DNA of 64,000 nt from Microvirga zambiensis WSM3693 (lineage in GTDB: Bacteria > Pseudomonadota > Alphaproteobacteria > Rhizobiales > Beijerinckiaceae): positions 1-64,000 of the forward strand of contig NZ_JAERQD010000010.1 in the NCBI RefSeq assembly GCF_016735695.1, read 5' to 3'. Positions within the stretch are counted from its first letter, which is position 1. Every line of letters starts with the position of its first letter. A model generated the notes under the pieces. The model saw nothing but the letters and a program-made list of their open reading frames with translations, was not told where the DNA came from and did no database searches. Shown here piece after piece: positions 1 to 8,109 of this stretch. Both the position numbers and the translations under genes were made by a program.

Positions 1-149
1 CTCTCCTCGACGATATCGCTCAGCTTGGCGCCGCCCTCGGCCTCGCGCCCGACGAGCGCCAGCAGACGCAGGGCGCGGTCGACGCTCTGGGATCCTGACA
101 GATCGCCGGTCGATAAGGAGGCTTCATCCATCGTGCGTCGGAGATCCAT
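1..149 (-). CDS. IclR-family regulator, N-terminal fragment
   Basis: This is the first ~50 residues of an IclR-family transcriptional regulator; the rest lies left of the window. The translation contains SQSVDRALRLLALVG then LSDIVEE, the usual entry into the winged helix-turn-helix of IclR proteins. Three in-frame ATGs are possible (170, 149, 131). I chose 149 because TAAGG lies 8 bases upstream, but this is uncertain. It is divergent from the TRAP transporter genes. A 19-base imperfect palindrome occurs over its own start (142-160) and again in the divergent gap (262-280), which fits autoregulation plus control of the transporter. The ligand domain is not visible, so the effector is unknown. 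Confidence 0.75.
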   Translation of the reverse strand, partial: MDLRRTMDEASLSTGDLSGSQSVDRALRLLALVGREAEGGAKLSDIVEE

Positions 150-160
150 ATTGTGGACCT
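142..160. promoter_or_regulatory. candidate IclR operator, copy 1
   Basis: The sequence AGATCCATATTGTGGACCT has 7-base arms AGATCCA and TGGACCT (6 of 7 pairs complementary) around a 5-base centre. It overlaps the start region of the IclR gene. It differs from copy 2 (262-280) only in three central bases, which is hard to explain by chance in a 280-base stretch. Binding by the IclR protein is inferred. Confidence 0.5.
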
Positions 161-261
161 TAGATTCCATGCTCAGACTTCAGTCGCAAGCTAAATTGCT
201 TCGATCCAGGTTGCAATGACTTGTAAGAAGTGTATCTTTTCCGCCATCCGTTAGGAAATAA

Positions 262-280
262 AGATCCATAGAATGGACCT
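262..280. promoter_or_regulatory. candidate IclR operator, copy 2
   Basis: AGATCCATAGAATGGACCT is the second copy of the palindrome at 142-160, with the same arms and a different central triplet. It lies in the gap between the divergent IclR gene and the TRAP permease gene, about 140 bases upstream of the permease start, where a repressor or activator of the transporter would bind. Confidence 0.5.
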
Positions 281-422
281 GTCTGATCGCATTCGTTGCG
301 ATTGCCGCAAGAACGGGAAGGAATCGCGATGGAGGCCCTCCCAGTCACGGCAGCAGGGATATCCGCCGGCCGGTGCGCAATGCTCGAACGCGCCGGCTTG
401 AGCTGAGATAGGGGAGAGCACG

Positions 423-2288
423 ATGGCTGCTGCCGGCGACACGATCGCCCTGCCGAATGCCGACGAAGAGGTGACACACCGCGTCGGCTCATTGCTGGTC
501 CGGCCGCTCGAGGTGGTGTCGGCGGTGCTTCTCTCCGTCATCATCGTCTTGCTGCTGGCGGGCGTCGCCTCGCGCTATGTCTTTTCCTATCCCGTTGTGT
601 GGATCGACGAGGCCGCCTCGATCTCCTTCCTCTGGCTCGCCATGCTGGGCGCCGCCATCGCCATCGACCGAAACGAGCATCTCAAGCTGACGCTGTTCCT
701 CGGGATGTTCCCCGAGAGGATCCGCGGCTTCATCCAGACCCTCGGCCTCGTCCTTACCGCGACGTTCCTGCTCGTCATGCTGCAGCCGGCGATCGAGTAT
801 GTGGAGGAGGAATGGTTCGTCACCTCCGCCGCGCTCAACATCCCGAACAGTTTTCGCGTTGCGGCCATCGCCTTCGGCATCTTCGCCATGCTGGGCTTCA
901 CCGTGGCGCAGGCGGTGAAGACATCGTCCTTACGCGACATCGTCGCCTCCGTGCTGCTCGTCGCCGCCATTGCCGGGGCGTTCTGGCTTCTGTCGCCCGC
1001 GCTCCTGCGGCTCGGCAACATCAACATCCTGATCTTCCTCGTCGGCGTCGTGGCGCTCTGCCTCGTCATGGGCGTTCCCATCGCCTTCTGCTTCGGCATC
1101 GGAACGCTCGCCTTTCTCGCCTTCAGCACGCGCGTGCCCATCTTCGTGATGATCGGCCGCATGGATGAGGGCATGTCGAGCATCATCCTCCTGTCGGTTC
1201 CGATCTTCGTCTTTCTCGGCTGCATCCTCGATGCGACCGGCATGGGCAAGGCCATCGTCGACTTCCTCGCCTCGCTCCTGGGCCACGTGCGGGCCGGCAT
1301 GTCCTACGTGCTGCTCGGCTCGCTCTTCCTGGTCTCGGGCATTTCCGGCTCGAAGGTGTCGGATATGGCGACCGTGGCACCCGCTCTCTTTCCGGAGATG
1401 AAGCGGCGCGGGCACAAGCCGCGCGAGATGATCGCGCTTCTCGCGACGGGTGCGGCGATGGCCGATACGGTTCCGCCGAGCATTGTGCTGATCGTGCTCG
1501 GATCAGTCGCCGGCGTCTCCATCGCCGGGCTGTTCACGTCGGGCTTCGTGGTCGCCATGGTGCTGCTCGCGGTTCTCGCCGTGCTGGCGCGGATCAAGGC
1601 CGCCCGCGAGGAACTCGGCAACGTGCGCCGCGCTCCTCTTGCGGTCATCGGCAAGACGATGCTGATCGCGGCGCCCGCCCTGGTGCTGCCCTTCATCATC
1701 CGCAGCGCCGTCGGCGGCGGCATCGCGACCGCGACCGAGGTGTCGACCATCGCGGTGCTCTACGCGCTCATCATCGGCATCTTCCTCTATGGCGGCATCG
1801 GCCTGCGCAAGTTCTACCAGATGCTCGTCGAGACGGCGGCGCTCTCGGGCGCGATCCTGCTGATCCTCGGCACGGCGCTTGCCATGGCCTGGGCGCTGAC
1901 GCAGACCGGCTTCGCGCAGCAGCTCGCAACCTTCATGGCGAGCCTGCCCGGCGGCTGGATCATCTTCATGGCCGTGACCATCGTGGTGTTCCTGCTGCTC
2001 GGCTGCGTGCTCGAGGGTCTGCCTGCGATCGTGCTGATGGCGCCGCTGATGTTCCCGATCGCGAAGAATCTCGGCATCAACGACATCCATTATTCCATGG
2101 TGGTCGTGACTGCGATGAATATCGGCCTGATGGCGCCGCCCATCGGCATCGGCTTTTACATCGCCTGCAAGATCGGCAACGTCTCGCCGGACGAAGCCAT
2201 GGGCGCGATCTGGCCTTACATCCTGGCGCTGCTCGTCGGCCTCGTGCTGATCGCCGCGATCCCGGGGATTTCCACCGCATTCCTCTGA
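423..2288 (+). CDS. dctQM: TRAP transporter fused small and large permease (DctQ-DctM)
   Basis: This 621-residue inner-membrane protein fuses the two TRAP permease subunits. Residues ~25-165 form a four-helix DctQ domain (VVWIDEAASISFLWLAMLG is typical). After a hydrophobic linker, residues ~195-615 form the DctM ion-transporter domain, with the usual GMSSIILLSVPIFVFLG and MNIGLMAPPIGI segments. Such proteins use the sodium gradient to import carboxylates handed over by a periplasmic DctP protein, which is encoded next at 2342. A strong ribosome site (GGGGAG) lies 7 bases before the ATG. Expression is probably under the divergent IclR regulator. The substrate cannot be read from the sequence; an organic acid is likely. 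Confidence 0.93.
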   Translation: MAAAGDTIALPNADEEVTHRVGSLLVRPLEVVSAVLLSVIIVLLLAGVASRYVFSYPVVWIDEAASISFLWLAMLGAAIAIDRNEHLKLTLFLGMFPERIRGFIQTLGLVLTATFLLVMLQPAIEYVEEEWFVTSAALNIPNSFRVAAIAFGIFAMLGFTVAQAVKTSSLRDIVASVLLVAAIAGAFWLLSPALLRLGNINILIFLVGVVALCLVMGVPIAFCFGIGTLAFLAFSTRVPIFVMIGRMDEGMSSIILLSVPIFVFLGCILDATGMGKAIVDFLASLLGHVRAGMSYVLLGSLFLVSGISGSKVSDMATVAPALFPEMKRRGHKPREMIALLATGAAMADTVPPSIVLIVLGSVAGVSIAGLFTSGFVVAMVLLAVLAVLARIKAAREELGNVRRAPLAVIGKTMLIAAPALVLPFIIRSAVGGGIATATEVSTIAVLYALIIGIFLYGGIGLRKFYQMLVETAALSGAILLILGTALAMAWALTQTGFAQQLATFMASLPGGWIIFMAVTIVVFLLLGCVLEGLPAIVLMAPLMFPIAKNLGINDIHYSMVVVTAMNIGLMAPPIGIGFYIACKIGNVSPDEAMGAIWPYILALLVGLVLIAAIPGISTAFL

Positions 2289-2341
2289 CCGGAGCCAACC
2301 TCCAAAACCGTTCACCAAAACAGCCGAAAGGGAGAGAAGAC

Positions 2342-3352
2342 ATGACGATTTCACGCCGCACCCTGCTGCAGGGCACTGCCTCCGTCGCGATGGTCAGCAC
2401 GTTCGGAGCCCGCGCCCAATCGGCCGAGTTCACCTACAAATACGCCAACAACCTTCCGGTCACGCATCCGATGAACCTGCGTGCGAAGGAAGCGGCCGAC
2501 AAGATCAAGCAGGAAACGAACGGACGCGTCGAGATCCAGATCTTCCCCAACAACCAGCTCGGCTCCGACACCGACATGCTGAGCCAGGTCCGGTCCGGCG
2601 GCGTGGAGTTCTTCACCCTCTCGCCCCTGATCCTGTCGACGCTCGTGCCGAACGCGTCGATCAGCGGCATCGGCTTCGCCTTCCCGAACTACGACACGGT
2701 CTGGAAGGCGATGGACGGCGAGCTCGGCGCCTATGTGCGCGGCCAGATCGCCAAGGCGAACCTCGTCGTGATGGACAAGATCTGGGACAACGGCTTCCGC
2801 CAGATCACGAGCTCCAACAAGCCGATCCAGACGCCTGAGGATCTGAAAGGCTTCAAGATCCGCGTTCCGGTGAGCCCGCTCTGGACCTCGATGTTCAGCG
2901 CCTTCGGCTCGGCACCGGCCAGCATCAACTTCGCGGAGGTCTACACAGCCCTTCAGACCAAGGTGGTCGACGGCCAGGAGAATCCGCTCGCCATCATCTC
3001 GACCGCGAAGCTGTTCGAGGTGCAGAAATACACCTCCATGACCAACCATATGTGGGACGGCTTCTGGTTCCTGGCCAACCGCCGCGCCTGGGAGCGTCTG
3101 CCGGAGGATCTGCGGGCCATTGTGGCGAAGCACCTCAACGCCGCGGCCGTCGAGGAGCGCGCCGATGTGGCGAAGCTCAACGGAAACGTCAAGGACGAGC
3201 TCGTCTCCAAGAGCATGCAGTTCAACGATCCGAATCCGGCTCTCTTCCGCGAAGCCCTGCGCAAGGCCGGCTTCTATGCCGAGTGGAAGAAGAAGTATGG
3301 CGACGAGGCCTGGGCGATTCTCGAGAAGTCCGTCGGCAGCTCGTTGAGCTGA
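2342..3352 (+). CDS. dctP: TRAP periplasmic binding protein (DctP)
   Basis: This 336-residue TRAP solute-binding protein captures the substrate in the periplasm for the fused DctQM permease 53 bases upstream. The N-terminus SRRTLLQGTASVAMVSTFGARAQ is a twin-arginine type signal ending in an AxA-like cleavage site, so export is probably folded via Tat. Family features include HPMNLRAKEAADKIK near residue 40, the NNQLGSDTDML segment near 70, and FKIRVPVSPLW near 170, where the carboxylate-binding arginine sits. GGGAGAG precedes the ATG. Its 3' end is followed by a perfect 11-base-pair hairpin (3374-3398). The ligand is probably a carboxylate, otherwise unknown. Confidence 0.92.
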   Translation: MTISRRTLLQGTASVAMVSTFGARAQSAEFTYKYANNLPVTHPMNLRAKEAADKIKQETNGRVEIQIFPNNQLGSDTDMLSQVRSGGVEFFTLSPLILSTLVPNASISGIGFAFPNYDTVWKAMDGELGAYVRGQIAKANLVVMDKIWDNGFRQITSSNKPIQTPEDLKGFKIRVPVSPLWTSMFSAFGSAPASINFAEVYTALQTKVVDGQENPLAIISTAKLFEVQKYTSMTNHMWDGFWFLANRRAWERLPEDLRAIVAKHLNAAAVEERADVAKLNGNVKDELVSKSMQFNDPNPALFREALRKAGFYAEWKKKYGDEAWAILEKSVGSSLS

Positions 3353-3373
3353 TCGGGTCAGCTCTCTCGCTTG

Positions 3374-3398
3374 GCGACCGGCGGCATCCGCCGGTCGC
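3374..3398 (+). terminator. GC-rich stem-loop after dctP
   Basis: GCGACCGGCGG and its exact reverse complement flank a 3-base loop (CAT). There is no T-run (taaaagg follows), so it is more likely a 3'-end stabilising or partial-termination structure between dctP and the next gene than a full intrinsic terminator. Confidence 0.55.
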
Positions 3399-3437
3399 TA
3401 AAAGGCAAAGCGCCGGATCGTGGCGCAGGAGACATTC

Positions 3438-4241
3438 ATGGTCGACCGTCTGAAGGGAAAGACGGCCATCGTGTTCGGGGCCGGTTCCTCCGGGCCCGGC
3501 TGGGGCAACGGCAAGGCGGCGGCGGTGGCTTATGCCCGCGAAGGCGCAAGGGTTGCCTGCGTCGATCTCGTGCTTGAGACGGCGGAGGAAACCGCCGCCA
3601 TCATCGCGAATGAAGGTGGAGAGGCCATCGCGGTTGCAGCCGATGTGACCGACACCGGTTCCGTTGAATCGGCAGTCATGCAGACGATCACGCGTTTCAG
3701 CGGCATCGACATCCTGCACAACAATGTGGGCGTGACTCATATGGGCGGCCCGGTCGAACTGACCGAGGAGCAGTTCGAGGCCGCGGTGAAGCTCAATCTC
3801 GGGCCGGTCTACCGCACGGCGAAGGCTGTCATCCCGCACATGCTGCGGCGGGGCAGGGGCACCATCGTCAACATCTCGTCGCTCGCTGCGATCCGCTGGA
3901 CCGGCTATCCCTATTTCGCCTATTACGCCACCAAGGCCGCCGTGAACCAGGCGACCGTGGCGCTTGCCATGCAATATGCCCGCCAGGGAATCCGCGCCAA
4001 CTGCATCATGCCCGGCCTCATCGACACGCCGCTGATCTATCGGCAGATCTCCGGGCAATATGCGAGCGTTGAGGAGATGGTGGCGGCCCGTAACGCGGCG
4101 GTCCCGGTCGGTCGCATGGGAACGGCCTGGGATGTCGCCAATGCCGCGGTGTTCCTCGCCTCGGACGAGGCGCAGTTCATCACGGGTGTCTGTCTGCCCG
4201 TGGACGGCGGGCAGAGCTGCGCGGTCTCCGAGTTCCATTGA
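3438..4241 (+). CDS. short-chain dehydrogenase/reductase
   Basis: This 267-residue cytosolic SDR is an NAD(P)-dependent alcohol/ketone oxidoreductase. The cofactor loop is an extended variant, GAGSSGPGWGNG (residues ~11-22). The NNAG motif reads NNVG, and the active site has Ser in ISSLAA and YYATK (Tyr-x-x-x-Lys). The C-terminal FLASDEAQFITG and VDGG are classical for the family. The ATG at 3438 is preferred over the upstream GTG at 3420 because AGGAG lies 7 bases before it. It follows the TRAP transporter on the same strand, so it may oxidise the imported hydroxy acid. That role is inferred; the substrate is unknown. Confidence 0.88.
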   Translation: MVDRLKGKTAIVFGAGSSGPGWGNGKAAAVAYAREGARVACVDLVLETAEETAAIIANEGGEAIAVAADVTDTGSVESAVMQTITRFSGIDILHNNVGVTHMGGPVELTEEQFEAAVKLNLGPVYRTAKAVIPHMLRRGRGTIVNISSLAAIRWTGYPYFAYYATKAAVNQATVALAMQYARQGIRANCIMPGLIDTPLIYRQISGQYASVEEMVAARNAAVPVGRMGTAWDVANAAVFLASDEAQFITGVCLPVDGGQSCAVSEFH

Positions 4242-4247
4242 TTGCAC

Positions 4248-4276
4248 GTTTCGCTGATTGTAAGTTTCGCTGATTG
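4248..4276. repeat. two 13-base direct repeats
   Basis: GTTTCGCTGATTG occurs at 4248-4260 and again at 4264-4276 (period 16), in the short gap between the SDR stop and the next start. It looks like a local slippage duplication; an operator is possible but unsupported. Confidence 0.5.
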
Positions 4277-4288
4277 ATCGAACGCCTC

Positions 4289-5143
4289 ATGAGACACATT
4301 CGACATCCAGGACCTATCGCACCTGAGCGCGTTGCCGCCGTGATGGGTTCAGGCGTTCCATTGCGCTTCGTGCTCGAACCCGGCCGGACGGTGGACGAGG
4401 CGGTTGCCGGTGGCATGAAGGCTGCCGGCTGCATCGGAGGCTTCGTCGCCTTCAAGGGCGGGACATGCGAACCCTTCCGGTATGTGATGCCGGCAGGATC
4501 CACTGATCCGCTCCATGCCGCCTGGTACAGTGAGACCTATGAGCCCGCGGGCCCCGTCGACGTAACCCGCGCTTGCGCCATCGTCGGCATCCGCGATGGA
4601 AAACCTTTTCTGCATTGCCACGGCGTCTGGCGCACGGCCGACGGGCTGAAGGCGGGCCACATGCTTGCTCCTCAGACGATCGTGGCTGAGCCGATCGAGG
4701 TCACGGGCATCGGATTCGCGGATGCCACCTTCGAGGCGATGCCGGATGCGGAGACGAACTTCACCCTCTTCGAGCCTGTTCACAAGGCTCTTGGTGACGG
4801 TGGCGCCGCGCATCCGCGGATGCTGCTCGCCAAAGTGCGCCCCAACGAGGATATCGATTTTGCCATCGAGGAAATCTGCCGTCGACACGGCTTTGCTGCG
4901 GCGAATGTCTACGGCATCGGCAGCCTGAACGAGGTGCGCTTCACCGACGGCAGAGCGATCGATTCCTATGCGACCGAGGTCCTGATCCGGAGCGGCCGCG
5001 TGTCCAGGATCGGCGGCGAGCTGCGATCCCGGCTCGAGATCGATGTCGTCGACATGGACGGTGCGATCCATTCCGGCGAGCTGGTGCGCGGCGACAACCC
5101 GGTCTGCGTCACGTTCGAACTCGTGATCGAAGCAGCGGATTAG
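4289..5143 (+). CDS. tandem PPC/DUF296-domain protein
   Basis: This ~284-residue protein has two PPC (DUF296) folds. The first (about residues 15-150) contains PFLHCHGVW and KAGHML, resembling the histidine cluster that holds a metal in bacterial PPC proteins. The second (about 165-282) begins RPNEDIDFAIEEICRRHG, carries VYGIGSLNEVRF, and ends with VVDMDGAIHSGELV, where the histidine pair is absent. No AT-hook or signal peptide is seen, so it is probably a soluble cytosolic protein. The ATG at 4289 is chosen over an upstream TTG at 4274; neither has a good ribosome site. Its stop lies 2 bases from the convergent arginase stop. The biochemical role is unknown. Confidence 0.75.
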   Translation: MRHIRHPGPIAPERVAAVMGSGVPLRFVLEPGRTVDEAVAGGMKAAGCIGGFVAFKGGTCEPFRYVMPAGSTDPLHAAWYSETYEPAGPVDVTRACAIVGIRDGKPFLHCHGVWRTADGLKAGHMLAPQTIVAEPIEVTGIGFADATFEAMPDAETNFTLFEPVHKALGDGGAAHPRMLLAKVRPNEDIDFAIEEICRRHGFAAANVYGIGSLNEVRFTDGRAIDSYATEVLIRSGRVSRIGGELRSRLEIDVVDMDGAIHSGELVRGDNPVCVTFELVIEAAD

Positions 5144-5145
5144 CT

Positions 5146-6096
5146 TCAACTTGTCTTCGGCGTATGGCTGTAGCTCTGAGTCGGGCGGTCGAGAACGCTT
5201 CGTCCCATGAGGCTGGCGACGAGATCGACCATGAGCAGCGCCGTGCGTCCGCGCTCATCGAGAAACGGATTGAGCTCGACCACATCGAGGCTTCGCACGA
5301 GGCCGCTGTCGTGGAGGATTTCCATGATGAGATGGGCTTCACGGAACGTCGCCCCACCGGGAACGGTGGTGCCGACGCCCGGCGCGATTGCCGGATCGAG
5401 GAAATCGACGTCGAAGCTGACATGTAGAATGCCGTCCGCATCCGCGACGCGCTTCAGGAATGTGTTGAGAAGAGTAACGACGCCGTTTTCGTCGATTGCC
5501 CTCATGTCGTGAACCGTCACGCCGGAGCTCCTCAACGCTGCGCGCTCTGCGGGATCGACGCTGCGGATGCCCATCATGCACACGTTCTGCGGCTTGATCG
5601 CAGCAGCAAGCGGAGGGAAATAGCCTTCGAAGCCGTTCAGACCCGTGGCATAGGCCATGGGCACGCCATGGAGATTGCCGCTCGTCGTCGTTGCGAGGCT
5701 GTGGAAATCCGGATGCGAATCGAGCCATAGAACGAACAGCTCGCGATTGTCCTCCGCCGCGCGACGGGCGAGTCCCGTCATCGAGCCTGCGGAGAGACTG
5801 TGGTCTCCTCCGATGAAGATCGGGATGCCTTTCCCGCTCGCCTCATAGGCTGCTTCCGCGATGGCTTCGGTCCAGGCGACCGTCTCCGGCAGGGCCTTGA
5901 TCGCCGCGTTGGGGTGGTGAATCTCCCGGTGCGGCTTGGGAGCGATGTTGCCCCGGTCCTCCACGTCGTAGCCGAGGCTGCGCAGCTCCGTCTGCAGACC
6001 GGCGGTGCGGAACGCACTCGGGCCCATATCGCAGCCGAGACGGCCCGCGCCTTCCTGAACCGGAGCGCCGAGGACGATACAGGTCTTCGATGTCAT
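5146..6096 (-). CDS. rocF: arginase
   Basis: This 316-residue ureohydrolase converts arginine to ornithine and urea in the cytosol. The two-manganese site is complete: GGDHS (His99), the DSHPDFH segment (Asp126, His128, Asp130) and SFDVDFLDP (Asp229, Asp231). The length and segments such as TTTSGNLHG, GTTVPGGATFREAHL and VELNPFLDERGRTA match alphaproteobacterial (Brucella-like) arginases rather than agmatinases. The ATG at 6096 has GGGAGG just upstream and is preferred over an in-frame start 54 bases earlier. It is the last of three minus-strand genes and is convergent with the PPC protein gene. Confidence 0.93.
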   Translation of the reverse strand: MTSKTCIVLGAPVQEGAGRLGCDMGPSAFRTAGLQTELRSLGYDVEDRGNIAPKPHREIHHPNAAIKALPETVAWTEAIAEAAYEASGKGIPIFIGGDHSLSAGSMTGLARRAAEDNRELFVLWLDSHPDFHSLATTTSGNLHGVPMAYATGLNGFEGYFPPLAAAIKPQNVCMMGIRSVDPAERAALRSSGVTVHDMRAIDENGVVTLLNTFLKRVADADGILHVSFDVDFLDPAIAPGVGTTVPGGATFREAHLIMEILHDSGLVRSLDVVELNPFLDERGRTALLMVDLVASLMGRSVLDRPTQSYSHTPKTS

Positions 6097-6241
6097 TCTA
6101 CCCTCCCTCCCTGGCCGTCCGCCGGAGCCGGCCCACGGCATATGAAGCAAGGTCGTGTAGCAGAAAGAGCGCCCGATGCTCCACCCCCGGCAGGGTTCGC
6201 GGCTGCGTCAGGCATCAGGTGAGCGGCCGGCGCCGACCATT

Positions 6242-6676
6242 CTACGGCTTTGCCGGGCCTTCGATTTTACGGTGCAGGATTCGAACCCGGCCGTGCCCGA
6301 GATCATCGGCGAGATCGTCGGATGGAGCTGAGCGCGCCTCATCCATCGCTTCGCCGGCGACCCATCCTTCCGAACGCCAGGATTCCCGCTGCTCGTCCAG
6401 GTCGAGAACGCCCTCCTGGTCCAGGATGCCGACGACCTGGCCGACCTCGGCCGCGCCGCATTTCACGATGACGACCGATCCGCCGCGAATAACGCCTTCC
6501 GCATACGCATAGGCATCGGCCCGCGACACGCCGAGATCCTCCAGCAGGGGAGCGAGATTATGCGGCGTCGACCAGATGTCGATTTCGTCCTTCGGGATGC
6601 CCGCCTGCTCCAGGTGCTTCGCTGCAGACGCCGCATGCTGATCGGTGTGGAAAAGAGACGTGACTGTCTTGGTCAT
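6242..6676 (-). CDS. small stress-type hypothetical protein
   Basis: This 144-residue soluble protein has no signal peptide. The first ~90 residues (SLFHTDQHAASAAKHLEQAG, then DIWSTPHN, then a YAEGVIRGGSVVIVKC strand) resemble the general-stress 17M/YsnF-type N-terminal domain, in which a sequence-variable helix pair is followed by a glycine-rich turn. The acidic C-terminal tail (residues 95-144) is unlike known domains. AGGAG lies 9 bases upstream of the ATG. It sits between the L,D-transpeptidase and arginase genes on the same strand. The function is unknown; a stress role is only suggested by similarity. Confidence 0.6.
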   Translation of the reverse strand: MTKTVTSLFHTDQHAASAAKHLEQAGIPKDEIDIWSTPHNLAPLLEDLGVSRADAYAYAEGVIRGGSVVIVKCGAAEVGQVVGILDQEGVLDLDEQRESWRSEGWVAGEAMDEARSAPSDDLADDLGHGRVRILHRKIEGPAKP

Positions 6677-6753
6677 AGGGTCGATCTCCTGCGGAGGCGC
6701 GATGCTTCAATTCATCTGCGAAGAGCTGGGCCGGTTCCTATCGCATCAATCTA

Positions 6754-7386
6754 TCATGGCGCGCCTGTGGCAGCCATCGGAGCCTGCGTCGCTGAGGCCG
6801 AAGGTTTCTCGGACGAGCCGGGGCTTTCACTCACTCTGGCTCTCGGCCCGGATCCGCCGGCCATGATCCCCGTCGTCAGCGGATCGAAGCTGGTCAGCCG
6901 GCCGTAGCGTCTCGGCGATCCGGGCTCGCCCCCGAGAGCGATCCCGATGGGCTCGTCGCCCGTGATCTCGATCTTCGTGTTCTCCAGTCCCTCCGCAAGG
7001 ACCAGCCTGAAGAGCGCTTCGGCATTCCTCGGCGCGAGACGGACGCAGCCGTGGGAGGCCGGCTGGCCAAGGCGACCGATCGCGCTGCTGCCGTGGATGG
7101 CGTGTCCCGCATCTGTGAAGAAGATCGAGTGCGGCATGGGCGCGTTGTCCCATTCCCGCGAAAAGTGGTGCCTTGCCAGCCGCGACGGGGTAAAGGCGCC
7201 CGTCGGCGTGACATAATCTTCGAGGCCGGTCGAGACGAGCCACGCGTGGCGTTCGACGCCATCGACCGTCACGGTCATGCGCTGGGTTCTCTTGTCGACC
7301 GTGATGCGCACCTCAGCTGCCGCCGCTGTCGACAGGGCGGCGAGGGACGCAATGACAGCCATCACAGATAAGCTTGCCCTGTACAT
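6754..7386 (-). CDS. periplasmic L,D-transpeptidase (YkuD domain)
   Basis: This 210-residue exported enzyme cross-links or anchors peptidoglycan peptides. A signal peptide (MYRASLSVMAVIASLAALST then AAAAE) is followed by a YkuD domain with the full catalytic signature: His98 in AIHGSS and SHGCVRL with nucleophile Cys114. The C-terminal ~50 residues are low-complexity Pro/Ser/Ala-rich. The ATG at 7386 is chosen because GGGGAG lies ~8 bases upstream; an earlier in-frame ATG at 7407 would put MRWGDRP before the signal. It is a single-domain short family member, of a type common in many copies in Rhizobiales. Confidence 0.88.
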   Translation of the reverse strand: MYRASLSVMAVIASLAALSTAAAAEVRITVDKRTQRMTVTVDGVERHAWLVSTGLEDYVTPTGAFTPSRLARHHFSREWDNAPMPHSIFFTDAGHAIHGSSAIGRLGQPASHGCVRLAPRNAEALFRLVLAEGLENTKIEITGDEPIGIALGGEPGSPRRYGRLTSFDPLTTGIMAGGSGPRARVSESPGSSEKPSASATQAPMAATGAP

Positions 7387-7615
7387 CGGCCGGTCTCCCC
7401 ATCGCATGCTGGGAAGATGACGGCTGATTAAGGCTAAGGTTCCATGTCCGACGAGATTGCGAGCCTCGCTGCTCGGTTTGGCTCCAGTCGGAGACGGACC
7501 GGCGTGAGAGGCTGCAGTTCAGGTAGCTCTCGATACCATCTATCAGGTACGAGGTACCATTTGATCTGCCATCGGCAGGCGGGCGGTATCCGTGCTTTGA
7601 TCGGCCCGGAAAAAC

Positions 7616-8050
7616 CTATCGAATCTTGAAGATCGTTTCGAGCTGGCGGAGGGCGGCGTGGAGATCCTCTGCTTCCGGTCCGAGCCGGTCGAGGATCTGC
7701 TTCTCGAAGGCGAGTGCCTTGGGCACGATGTCTTTGTAGACCTTGCGGCCCTGGGCGGTCAGGGACAGAATCTCCTCGCGCCGATCCTCCTCGCTCTCGC
7801 GACGGGTGAGCCAGCGCCGCTCCTCCAGCGCCCTCACGGCCCGGCTCACCTTGGTTTTATGCATTGAGGAGTGCCGGCCGATCTCCTTGGCGCTGATCCG
7901 CTCGGATTGGCCGAGCGTCGCCAGAACGCGCCATTCCGGGATGGTGAGATCATGATGCGGGCCGTAGACGGAGCGGAAATCCTGGGAAACGGCGGCCGCA
8001 ATCCTGTTCAGGCGGTAGGGCAGAAAGGTTTCGAGCTCGAGATCGGCCAT
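7616..8050 (-). CDS. MarR-family regulator of the homogentisate genes
   Basis: This 144-residue MarR-type winged-helix regulator carries LTIPEWRVLATLGQ, ISAKEIGRHSSMHKTKVSRAVRALEERRWL (recognition region) and the wing RRESEEDRREEILSLTAQGR. It is divergent from hmgA. An inverted repeat, TTGGTTAC/GTGACCAA (8058-8092), lies in the 59-base gap, which fits control of hmgA-fahA-maiA by a pathway ligand such as homogentisate. The start at 8050 is preferred; an in-frame ATG at 8092 would run through that repeat. No strong ribosome site is seen for either. The right name could be hmgR, but this is by context only. Confidence 0.85.
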   Translation of the reverse strand: MADLELETFLPYRLNRIAAAVSQDFRSVYGPHHDLTIPEWRVLATLGQSERISAKEIGRHSSMHKTKVSRAVRALEERRWLTRRESEEDRREEILSLTAQGRKVYKDIVPKALAFEKQILDRLGPEAEDLHAALRQLETIFKIR

Positions 8051-8057
8051 GGTGTTG

Positions 8058-8092
8058 TTGGTTACAAAATCGACAGTTACATTCGTGACCAA
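8058..8092. promoter_or_regulatory. candidate MarR operator between marR and hmgA
   Basis: The arms TTGGTTAC (8058-8065) and GTGACCAA (8085-8092) are complementary at 7 of 8 positions and separated by 19 bases. GTTAC repeats inside at 8076-8080. The element fills the divergent gap, so one bound dimer pair could cover both promoters. Confidence 0.5.
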
Positions 8093-8109
8093 TTATGGAG
8101 GTCATGCCC

